From: Granulosicoccaceae bacterium
GTDB taxonomy: Bacteria; Pseudomonadota; Gammaproteobacteria; Granulosicoccales; Granulosicoccaceae
Assembly (NCBI GenBank): GCA_023301405.1
Contig: JALZUX010000110.1
Coordinates: forward strand, 1 to 10,106
DNA: 10,106 nucleotides
Direction of reading: 5' to 3'
Part shown: positions 1-5,512 of the stretch, one piece after another
Layout: the number at the start of each line of letters is the position of its first letter
Position numbering within the stretch: the stretch's first letter is position 1
Program-made: the position numbers and the translations under genes
Notes under the pieces: generated by a model
The model's database searches: none
The model's input: the letters and a program-made list of their open reading frames with translations, nothing else
What the model was told of the DNA's origin: nothing

Positions 1-460
1 CGTAGCATCACCGCCGCTCCCGCAGCCCGAACTGCTCAAATCAGATATAAGCGCCCACGTCGAATAGTTAATATGCCAGTTACCTGCTCGGCTATACCAG
101 TCACTCCAGACGCACTCGCTTCGTAATACCGCAGACCATCAGGCCGGGGCTAACACTAGCTCCGGAACCAAAACTTCGCCCAAACTGTCTGGCAACCGCC
201 TGCACATATTCAGCATCCCTCCCCTCTATCAATACCGTTAACCACGATCTAGTAGCGCCGCATCTACTGATGTTTCTAACGTGCACTCAAGTACGTTGCT
301 AATCGTGACGGCTCACCTTTCGCTTAACCTGTATTCACTCATTTCCGTTCACAGATCCACCATTAATCTGTAAAGTAGTCTCAGAGAGGAAAACCGTAAG
401 ACCGCTAGTGGTCTGCGGCAACTGATGATCTACCCAAACCGGAACTCCCACAGGATCACC
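1..460. other. Upstream region without a convincing gene
   Basis: No recognisable gene was found here. A GTG-started minus-strand frame (101-286, 61 codons) has no recognisable family and only a weak start context. Just beyond its stop, a different minus-strand frame stays open from about 141 to the window edge and reads a Trp-rich stretch followed by GCGSGGDAT, but it has no start codon. Together they could be remnants of one frameshifted gene or chance. A short inverted repeat with arms AGACCG/TGGTCT (399-414) lies upstream of the glutamine synthetase gene. No sigma-70 or sigma-54 promoter of good quality was found. Confidence 0.5.
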
Positions 461-1843
461 ATGAGCGAAAACAAAAACGTAACTGTAGATGCTTCAGTTA
501 TAAAAAGACTCAATGCGGAAATAAAAACACATAACCTGAAGTACCTCATCCCCAGTTACGTTGATATGCACGGCATACCAAAAGCCAAAATGGTCCCAGT
601 CAGTTACCTTGAACGAATGATGGGTGGATCAGAGCTTTTTACCGGAGCCGCTCTCGACGGAGTGCCACAGAATATGTCCGATGACGAAGTAGGTGCGGTC
701 CCTGACCCCAACTCCTTCATGGTGGTACCTTGGAGAGACGGCATCGGATGGTTCGCCAGTGACCTGTGGTACCAAGGAAAACCATTTGAACCTTGCAATC
801 GCGGTATCTTAAAAAGAGTGCTGCAACAGGCAGCCGATAAAGGCTACACCGTAAACTGCGGTGTGGAAGCCGAGTTTTTCGTTTTCAAGGACGACGGAGC
901 CGCCGAACCCAACGCGATCAGTGACCTCAAAATACTCGATAAGCCTGCGTACGACAGCGTCCGCCTTATGGACAACCTCGACTCCTGGCTAGGCGAAACA
1001 GTAGATGCTATGAATGACCTTGGCTGGAGCGTTTACTCCTTCGACCACGAAGATGGCGTCGGTCAGTTCGAACTGGATTTTCAATACGCAGACGCACTCA
1101 CAATGTCTGATCGCTTCGTTTTTCTTCGCGTTATGGTCAATGAGTTCGCCCGCAAGCACGGCTGTTTTGCGTCGTTCATGCCCAAGCCTTTTGCAGACAA
1201 AGCGGGCAGCGGCGCACACTTCAATATGTCAATCGCCGATTCAAGTAGCGGAGAAAACTTATTCGAATCCAACGGCAAGGATCCGTACGGCTTGGGCTTG
1301 TCCGAACTAGGCTATCAATTTACTGCCGGCGTAATGCAACACTTGCCCGCCATACTTGCGCTTTCAGCACCCACAGTAAACAGCTACAAAAGGCTGATTA
1401 TGAAAGGAAGCACCTCTGGCTACACTTGGGCACCGTGCTTCACGTCATGGGGTGGCAACAATCGATCAAACACCGTACGCATTCCATCAGATGGTGCGCG
1501 CGTAGAACTCCGCGCCGCTGACAGCGCGTGCAACCCCTACCTTGGCATGGCCTTAATGATCGCCGCCGGGCTTGAAGGCATCGAAAACTCCCTGCAACCT
1601 GACTCACCCAACACCGTTAATCTTTTTGAGCAAACCGAGGACTACCGGCAAAGTAAGAATATTCAATGGTTACCGCGCAACCTGGATGAGGCAATCACCG
1701 CACTGGAAACTGACCCTCTGAGCCGCGCCGTACTTGGCGACTCCATGCTTGAGTCCTGGGTGACGACAAAACGTGAAGAAAACTTCGAATTCACCAATCA
1801 TGTAAGCCAATGGGAGCGTGAAAGGTATCTCAGAATGTTTTAG
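461..1843 (+). CDS. glnT: Type III glutamine synthetase family enzyme (GlnT / gamma-glutamylmethylamide synthetase-like)
   Basis: This is a cytoplasmic ATP-dependent ligase joining ammonia or a small amine such as methylamine to the gamma-carboxyl of glutamate. From the start at 461 it has 460 residues. The N-terminal beta-grasp part covers about residues 20-105 (SYVDMHGIPKAKMVP at 32-46). The catalytic barrel follows, with metal-binding GVEAEFF (134-140), GVGQFELDF (199-207), the His-loop KAGSGAHFNMS (247-257), NSYKRL (307-312), ATP/phosphate-binding GGNNRSNTVRIP (331-342) and RVELRAADSACNPY (347-360). The adenylylation loop typical of GlnA (NLYDLP-like) was not seen. The start at 461 is chosen because AGGA (452-455) lies 5 nt ahead of it; an in-frame ATG at 425 has no good ribosome binding site and would add 12 residues. 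The family includes both glutamine synthetases and gamma-glutamylmethylamide synthetase (gmaS). No N-methylglutamate pathway genes (mgsABC, mgdABCD) are adjacent, so the amine substrate is undecided. The gene stands alone on the plus strand and converges on dsbA. Confidence 0.85.
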   Translation: MSENKNVTVDASVIKRLNAEIKTHNLKYLIPSYVDMHGIPKAKMVPVSYLERMMGGSELFTGAALDGVPQNMSDDEVGAVPDPNSFMVVPWRDGIGWFASDLWYQGKPFEPCNRGILKRVLQQAADKGYTVNCGVEAEFFVFKDDGAAEPNAISDLKILDKPAYDSVRLMDNLDSWLGETVDAMNDLGWSVYSFDHEDGVGQFELDFQYADALTMSDRFVFLRVMVNEFARKHGCFASFMPKPFADKAGSGAHFNMSIADSSSGENLFESNGKDPYGLGLSELGYQFTAGVMQHLPAILALSAPTVNSYKRLIMKGSTSGYTWAPCFTSWGGNNRSNTVRIPSDGARVELRAADSACNPYLGMALMIAAGLEGIENSLQPDSPNTVNLFEQTEDYRQSKNIQWLPRNLDEAITALETDPLSRAVLGDSMLESWVTTKREENFEFTNHVSQWERERYLRMF

Positions 1844-2060
1844 AGCGCATTATTCACGCGCCACAGTTGGACTAAGCTATATTGGCTTGTTGCGCCTAAT
1901 TGGCAGGGTCGGCACGCTGTTTTAACTTGGTGGCTGATACTTGTCTTTGCTAAGGCGTCCATTCATGCCCTAGCCTTGCGACCGACGCTATGGCTTGGTG
2001 CGCATCTGCAAGATCGCTCTCTAATGATCTCTAACAACGAGATGATTTGTGATGAAACAA
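1844..2060. other. Convergent intergenic gap, no gene seen
   Basis: Two convergent genes (glnT on plus, dsbA on minus) are separated by about 310 bp. This part shows no reading frame of note and no recognisable element. No U-tract hairpin serving the plus-strand glnT was found; the only strong hairpin, at 2061-2088, has its T-run on the minus strand. Confidence 0.5.
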
Positions 2061-2088
2061 ACAGGGCGGTTTATACAAACCGCCCTGT
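2055..2088 (-). terminator. Rho-independent terminator of dsbA
   Basis: A perfect 12-bp inverted repeat (arms ACAGGGCGGTTT 2061-2072 and AAACCGCCCTGT 2077-2088) encloses a 4-nt loop. Read on the minus strand it is followed directly by TTGTTT (2060-2055). The plus strand has no T-run after the stem, so it is best read as ending minus-strand transcription, 69 nt past the dsbA stop codon. It may still slow plus-strand readthrough from glnT. Confidence 0.85.
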
Positions 2089-2156
2089 CCATGTGCACCC
2101 ACCGTTAGAACGTACAGATTCAATCATCTGCTGCTCCATAGCCCGGTAGGCGAGGG

Positions 2157-2774
2157 CTAAACTTTCTCTTTATCGATTAGAGTATTAATCACTTCAATAA
2201 CTTTCTGATTGCTTCCCGCTACCGAACCACTTGTGGTGTATTTGCCATTAATAAGCATCGAAGGAACACTTCGAATAGCTGCTCCCTGAGCAAGCTTCAT
2301 TGCACGCCTAATACGCATATCCACCTCAAAAGAGTTCATTGTTTTTAAGAACAAATCACTATCAATACCCAAGGTACCCGCAAATTCAGCAATGCTCTCG
2401 GGCTTGTTTAATCGTTGCTTTTCTGTGTGAATGGCGTGAAAAAATGCGTCGAAAAACTTATCGCTCACATCTAATACTTGTGACGCGTAAAAAGCTTGAG
2501 AGTGAGGCTTCCAACCGGGGTTCAATGGCGGTGCTTCTCTGACAAAATCTACGTTCTCAGGCTTGCTGGCAGCCCACTCATTAATAGTCGGCTCAAATCT
2601 AAAGCAATGCGGGCACCCAAACCAAAAGAACTCAAGCACTTCTATCTTTTCAGGATTTGCAGTAGTTAATGGTTGACCAAGCTCCATATAACCTTGCTCG
2701 GTCGTTTGACTGAAGGCCATCCCACTGAAGACAACAGTCAGACAAAGTAAAGACAACTTCATTAAGCGATACAT
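2157..2774 (-). CDS. dsbA: Periplasmic thiol:disulfide interchange protein DsbA
   Basis: A thioredoxin-fold oxidase that introduces disulfide bonds into exported proteins, normally re-oxidised by DsbB. The 205-residue protein begins with a signal peptide: positive MYRLMK, hydrophobic LSLLCLTVVFSGMA, and a likely cleavage after A-F-S at residue 22. The redox motif CPHC is at residues 54-57 inside EFFWFGCPHCFRFEP, and the cis-proline loop SVPSM has Pro171. The alpha-helical insertion lies between them (about 85-160). The size is normal for DsbA. The start at 2774 is chosen because AAGGA lies 6 nt upstream and it begins exactly at the signal peptide; an open frame extends 24 codons further but lacks a signal-like N-terminus. 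It follows the anti-sigma gene on the same strand after 110 bp that contain an A/T palindrome, and it has its own ribosome binding site, so it may be co-transcribed or separate. A strong terminator follows it. No dsbB is visible. Confidence 0.93.
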   Translation of the reverse strand: MYRLMKLSLLCLTVVFSGMAFSQTTEQGYMELGQPLTTANPEKIEVLEFFWFGCPHCFRFEPTINEWAASKPENVDFVREAPPLNPGWKPHSQAFYASQVLDVSDKFFDAFFHAIHTEKQRLNKPESIAEFAGTLGIDSDLFLKTMNSFEVDMRIRRAMKLAQGAAIRSVPSMLINGKYTTSGSVAGSNQKVIEVINTLIDKEKV

Positions 2775-2819
2775 AGTGGTTCCTTGATTTTCGGGGTTAA
2801 AAGTATTGTAGATTAAATA

Positions 2820-2865
2820 TAGACTGTGGTGGTCTAAAACACTCACGCACGATTTTTTAAAAAAT
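2820..2865 (-). promoter_or_regulatory. Possible dsbA control region: short inverted repeat and A/T palindrome
   Basis: Between the anti-sigma gene and dsbA lie a 5-bp inverted repeat with a 7-nt spacer (TAGAC 2820-2824, GTCTA 2832-2836) and a perfect 14-bp A/T palindrome ATTTTTTAAAAAAT (2852-2865). They sit 46-91 bp ahead of the dsbA start, where operator or UP-like elements would be expected. No good -35/-10 pair at normal spacing could be picked, so this is a suggestion only. Confidence 0.25.
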
Positions 2866-2884
2866 AAATCCCTTGCAAGATGGT

Positions 2885-3454
2885 TTAAGGCACAGCAGCC
2901 CGCGTTTTAGCCAGCGCATAAACCACGTCATTCTCCTGCCATAGCCTAACTTCGACCCCGGAGACCTGCTCAGGTTCACTGACTAGTGACTTTAAGTTTC
3001 GCGCTGATGGTGTAACAAATAAACTGTAATCTTGATTGGTACCGGGGTCAGAAAATTTCAAATGTGCTGCCAGATTACCGCTTATCGTACAATACCTGCC
3101 ACCAACAAGTGCCAGCCGTTCATACAGCCCACCTTTTGGCAATACCAGATCAAAAGGCAACTCTTGAAGGCTCTCTTGCAATGCCGGTAAAGTCACCGCT
3201 TTGGCATCAAGCTGAAGTCGAGTAGCGTGATTCATCGCCGCTTCCTGCAACGCCACTGTAACTCGCTGATCATTCAGTGACTTCGTGTGCAATGTGCCAG
3301 CAAAAACAACAACTAACATGGCTGCCGCTGCAAACACCGGGTAAAGACGCCGAGACCGGGAACGTTGGGACTGAGACAAGATTGCCTGCAACCTGGCACT
3401 GCTTAATGTTTTCGATTGGTAATAGTCGTTTAACCGTTGATCGAGTTTGCTCAT
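2885..3454 (-). CDS. Putative single-pass membrane anti-sigma factor
   Basis: This 189-residue protein is encoded immediately after an ECF sigma factor with an ATGA stop/start overlap, the usual arrangement for an anti-sigma factor. Seen directly: a short N-terminal part (1-36) ending in an Arg/Ser-rich stretch (RSRSRR 31-36), one hydrophobic segment (about 37-55), and a C-terminal domain of about 134 residues. The positive charges before the membrane segment predict N-in topology, with the C-terminal domain in the periplasm. The zinc anti-sigma motif HxxxCxxC is absent; there is no Cys or His in the cytoplasmic part. The only Cys (122) lies in GGRYCTISG in the predicted periplasmic domain. 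I do not recognise a named family and infer the role from position and topology. The GGGGGAAG ahead of the ATG sits inside the end of the sigma gene, suggesting translational coupling. Confidence 0.6.
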   Translation of the reverse strand: MSKLDQRLNDYYQSKTLSSARLQAILSQSQRSRSRRLYPVFAAAAMLVVVFAGTLHTKSLNDQRVTVALQEAAMNHATRLQLDAKAVTLPALQESLQELPFDLVLPKGGLYERLALVGGRYCTISGNLAAHLKFSDPGTNQDYSLFVTPSARNLKSLVSEPEQVSGVEVRLWQENDVVYALAKTRAAVP

Positions 3455-4005
3455 TTTCGCTTCCCCCCGGGAATAAACTCCACAACAGTGCCTTTGCGTC
3501 CGTCCTGATCAGGTAGAACCTTATCTGGCGTCAACCATTGTCTCAACTTCGCCTTCGAGCGGTGTACCAGACTTAACACTGTCCCTCTAGTGCTTTCTAT
3601 CATTTGCGCTATCTCGTCAGCGGTATAGCCTTCGACTACCGACAAGTACAGTGCTTCACGCTCAACATCACGTAAGCGCTCGAGTACCGACTGCATTTCA
3701 TCCGCATCCATCAATGCTTTTTCGATGCTGCTATGGGAATTTTCCCGACTCAACTTTTCGAAGTGATTTTCATCGAACTCACTGAACTGTATTTTACGGC
3801 GGCGTCGATATTGGTCGATATACAAGTTTCGAATGGTCCGAAACAACAAGGGCTTATCTGTGCATTTTCCATAGCGCCGATCCAGGCGAATCCATGCATC
3901 GTGCACCAGATCTTCTGCGTCTTGCTGATCAGCCGCCAAAGACAACGCATAACGGTACCCCGCATTCAGAAATTCAATATCCACAACGCTCGATTTCCTA
4001 GGCAT
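3451..4005 (-). CDS. ECF-type RNA polymerase sigma factor (sigma-70 family)
   Basis: This 184-residue alternative sigma factor directs RNA polymerase to its own promoter set. Region 2 covers about residues 9-72, with the core-binding DAEDLVHDAWIRL (29-41) and the -10-reading FRTIRNLYIDQYRRRR (55-70). A linker (about 73-100) is followed by region 4, REALYLSVVEGYTADEIAQ (116-134) and the helix-turn-helix ending in VHRSKAKLRQWL (147-158). Regions 1 and 3 are missing, as in ECF factors. The start at 4005 is preferred because AGGG lies 8 nt before it; the in-frame ATG at 4020 (5 codons longer) has no ribosome binding site. The basic C-terminal tail (about 160-184) is unassigned. It overlaps the putative anti-sigma gene by 4 nt. 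The stimulus cannot be read from the sequence. Confidence 0.9.
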   Translation of the reverse strand: MPRKSSVVDIEFLNAGYRYALSLAADQQDAEDLVHDAWIRLDRRYGKCTDKPLLFRTIRNLYIDQYRRRRKIQFSEFDENHFEKLSRENSHSSIEKALMDADEMQSVLERLRDVEREALYLSVVEGYTADEIAQMIESTRGTVLSLVHRSKAKLRQWLTPDKVLPDQDGRKGTVVEFIPGGKRK

Positions 4006-4065
4006 TCTGGTTTCCCTCATTTACAATAAAAATACCATGAAAATCATCGCGTTTTGCCGAGCGCC

Positions 4066-4089
4066 GACCAGACTCGCGACCAGACTCGT
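4066..4089. repeat. Tandem 12-bp direct repeat upstream of the sigma gene
   Basis: Two adjacent units, GACCAGACTCGC (4066-4077) and GACCAGACTCGT (4078-4089), match at 11 of 12 positions. They lie about 60-85 bp upstream of the chosen sigma start, between the candidate promoter and the gene. They could be a regulator binding site in the leader or a simple duplication. Confidence 0.6.
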
Positions 4090-4097
4090 TATCACTC

Positions 4098-4126
4098 ATA
4101 ATTTGTGTTTCTATCCTTCATATCAA
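4098..4126 (-). promoter_or_regulatory. Candidate sigma-70 promoter for the sigma/anti-sigma operon
   Basis: Read on the minus strand, TTGATA (4126-4121) and AATTAT (4103-4098) are 17 bp apart, matching the -35 box at 5 of 6 and the -10 box at 4 of 6 positions. It would give a leader of roughly 85-90 nt carrying the 12-bp tandem repeat. No clear ECF-type GGAAC/CGTC pair was found, so autoregulation by the encoded sigma factor is not supported. Confidence 0.25.
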
Positions 4127-4390
4127 CAGAACGATTGCTCAAACAGTTTGATTGCAGTCAGCAGGAATACTTTGCATTGATACCACAAGTGCCTGAATGC
4201 CAGATGAAGCGACACGAAACCCCTAACTGACAAAAAATTGACTATAGCAGCTAAATTCCCCACACCTCACTTGGGCGGTGACCTACGCTAAAGCACAACT
4301 TCAAATTTAATGCTCATGTGAGTCAACAGATCGAAGCGTGTGTTTTCTATCAAATAAACCCCGGCATTTAATTTGGCGGAAAATCACCAC
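4127..4390. other. Intergenic region, nothing recognisable
   Basis: This stretch between the sigma-gene promoter region and the hairpin cluster has no convincing reading frame, tRNA or repeat. A TTG-started plus-strand frame (4373-4588) runs through the hairpins and is not considered real. Confidence 0.5.
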
Positions 4391-4391
4391 T

Positions 4392-4482
4392 CATCAGGCT
4401 CTGATGTCAACAACCACTGCTGGAACTCGCCTTCCAGGATGCAACAGCTCTTGAACTCAAAACCTCACACTGAAGTTCAAGA
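4392..4482. repeat. Three successive inverted repeats (hairpin cluster)
   Basis: Three perfect inverted repeats follow each other: CATCAG/CTGATG with a 3-nt loop (4392-4406); CTGGAA/TTCCAG with a 6-nt loop (4420-4437); and TCTTGAACT/AGTTCAAGA with a 16-nt loop (4449-4482). A fourth and stronger one begins 7 nt later (4490-4521, listed with the intergenic repeat). None has a T-run on either strand, so they are not typical intrinsic terminators. They may be a structured RNA, transcript 3'-end protection for the operon on the minus strand, or remains of a repeat element. Confidence 0.55.
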
Positions 4483-4489
4483 CCTTAGC

Positions 4490-4665
4490 TCTCGGACAGC
4501 CACCCAGGTGGCTGTCCGAGAACAGGAATCTACTGCGGTCGCGGTCTTTCGGCCAGCTATTACGATCGATCTCGTTATAGAAGAATGACTATTCGCCTCT
4601 ATCGGTCGAAATATCTGACTCAAAATCTCACGCCCTCGCAACAACCCTTGTTCCCGGACAGGCTC
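4490..4665 (+). repeat. Diverged intergenic repeat, copy 1 (hairpin plus conserved blocks)
   Basis: It begins with a 15-bp inverted repeat whose arms lie at 4490-4504 and 4507-4521 (CGGACAGCC / GGCTGTCCG cores, 2-nt centre). Three blocks are shared in order with the sequence upstream of the IlvD-type dehydratase gene: 4507-4536 against 9944-9973 (25 of 30 identical), 4580-4604 against 10005-10029 (20 of 25), and 4619-4629 against 10044-10054 (10 of 11). The last two are exactly 39 bp apart in both copies. Shorter matches lie between (GCGGTC, TTC, CCAGC). The right edge, CCCGGACAGGCTCCTAG (4653-4669), resembles a decayed hairpin arm and runs into the stop codon of the DUF924 gene. Function unknown; possibly a small non-autonomous mobile or REP-like element. 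Confidence 0.7.
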
Positions 4666-5211
4666 CTAGAACGATGAGCCACGCTGGGTCAGAAACTCAC
4701 ATTCAGCAACCGTCGATTGCCGACCAAGAATCTTGTTGCGATGCGGGTAGCGGCCAAATTTCTCAATAATAAAACGATGCTTCCTTTCGAAGTCCAAGTT
4801 GTTCTCACGGCCGAGGCTGATAAACAAAGATAGCGCCTGCTCATGAATCACCAAAGACTCACTATGCATGTAAGGCATATACAGGAACGTTCTCTTTTGC
4901 GGCTCAAGCTGCTGGTCTATCCCAAGTGACACGGCCTCTTGAGCCAATGCTAATGCCAATGGATCACTGGCGAACGCTTTGGGAGAGTCACGAAACATAT
5001 TGCGGCTAAACTGATCTAGAACGATGATTTCAGCCAAACGGCCTTCCGCCGAGCTGCGCCAGGAGAACAACTCTGCTTGAGAAGCCCGGTGATGCAATTC
5101 GCCATACCGATCAAGCAAAAGCTGATCAAACTCGTCATTTTTTTTGAACCACAATTTAGATTCTATTTCTGAAAACCAAAAATCAATGATGTCTGTATGA
5201 CCTATTACCAT
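4666..5211 (-). CDS. DUF924 family protein
   Basis: This 181-residue soluble protein belongs to DUF924, a mostly alpha-helical family with TPR-like folds and no established biochemical role. Family landmarks seen in order: IIDFWF (8-13), WFKKNDEFD (21-29), the signature GRLAEIIVLDQFSRNMFRD (57-75), FLYMPYMHSE (109-118), FGRYPHRN (152-159) and the terminal GSSF (178-181). The family usually ends with this last motif, so the gene is complete. AGGA lies 9 nt before the ATG. It is the last gene of the five-gene minus-strand operon, 21 nt after the DUF3303 gene. Its stop codon touches the edge of the intergenic repeat. Nothing in the sequence ties it to sugar-acid metabolism beyond position. Confidence 0.9.
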   Translation of the reverse strand: MVIGHTDIIDFWFSEIESKLWFKKNDEFDQLLLDRYGELHHRASQAELFSWRSSAEGRLAEIIVLDQFSRNMFRDSPKAFASDPLALALAQEAVSLGIDQQLEPQKRTFLYMPYMHSESLVIHEQALSLFISLGRENNLDFERKHRFIIEKFGRYPHRNKILGRQSTVAECEFLTQRGSSF

Positions 5212-5232
5212 AATACTAAATCCTTTGGTTGC

Positions 5233-5475
5233 TCAGCTGCCATCTACCGGATACACATCAAATTCAACAAGATCAGACCACCGCTGAAACCAAATTTTAA
5301 ATAATGCTTCGTCTCGCGATTCCATGAGCTGGAAACAGATATTTTTGTTTTCATTACTCCACGAATTAAGATAATTCAAACCATCGGGCAGCATTCTGCC
5401 GCTGGTCTTGAAGCGATCGTAAACGGCGTCATAACAGCCATCACGAAAATTCTCTACCACCATATATTGCTTCAA
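5233..5475 (-). CDS. DUF3303 family small protein
   Basis: This 80-residue protein matches the DUF3303 pattern: MVVENFRDG near the start, a central GRMLPDGLNYLNSW (26-39), CFQLMESRDEALFKIW (47-62) and SDLVEFDVYPV (67-77). Family members are small, probably ferredoxin-like alpha/beta proteins of unknown function. The start is set at a TTG (5475) because GGGAG lies 7 nt before it and the resulting N-terminus MKQYMVVENF fits the family. The ATG at 5463 is in frame but has no ribosome binding site and would remove the first four residues. It begins 37 nt after the upstream dehydratase stop and ends 21 nt before the DUF924 gene, so it is probably co-transcribed with both. Confidence 0.85.
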   Translation of the reverse strand: MKQYMVVENFRDGCYDAVYDRFKTSGRMLPDGLNYLNSWSNENKNICFQLMESRDEALFKIWFQRWSDLVEFDVYPVDGS

Positions 5476-5512
5476 AAAGAGACTCCCATGTATTCAGACC
5501 ACCAACACCCAA

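Noticed and set aside
190..204. A TGGC...TGC sequence resembling a sigma-54 promoter upstream of glnT
   Set aside because: The GG and GC elements are 9 rather than 10 bp apart and it lies about 250 bp from the start codon, so it does not fit the consensus.
101..286. 61-codon minus-strand frame taken as a small gene
   Set aside because: GTG start without a convincing ribosome site and no recognisable family; kept only as a low-interest remnant idea.
2775..2846. Longer dsbA start 24 codons upstream
   Set aside because: It would put a non-signal-like stretch before a clear signal peptide, while the 2774 start has AAGGA 6 nt ahead.
4490..4521. Long hairpin as an intrinsic terminator of the sugar-acid operon
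   Set aside because: There is no T-run after the stem on the minus strand, and its right arm is shared with a copy upstream of the operon, so it belongs to a repeat.
4373..4588. 71-codon plus-strand frame
   Set aside because: It starts with TTG, has no ribosome site, reads straight through three palindromes and gives a low-complexity, family-less product.
4490..4670. Integron attC site or CRISPR repeat
   Set aside because: No GTTRRRY/RYYYAAC core sites, no integrase, and only diverged long units rather than short identical repeats.
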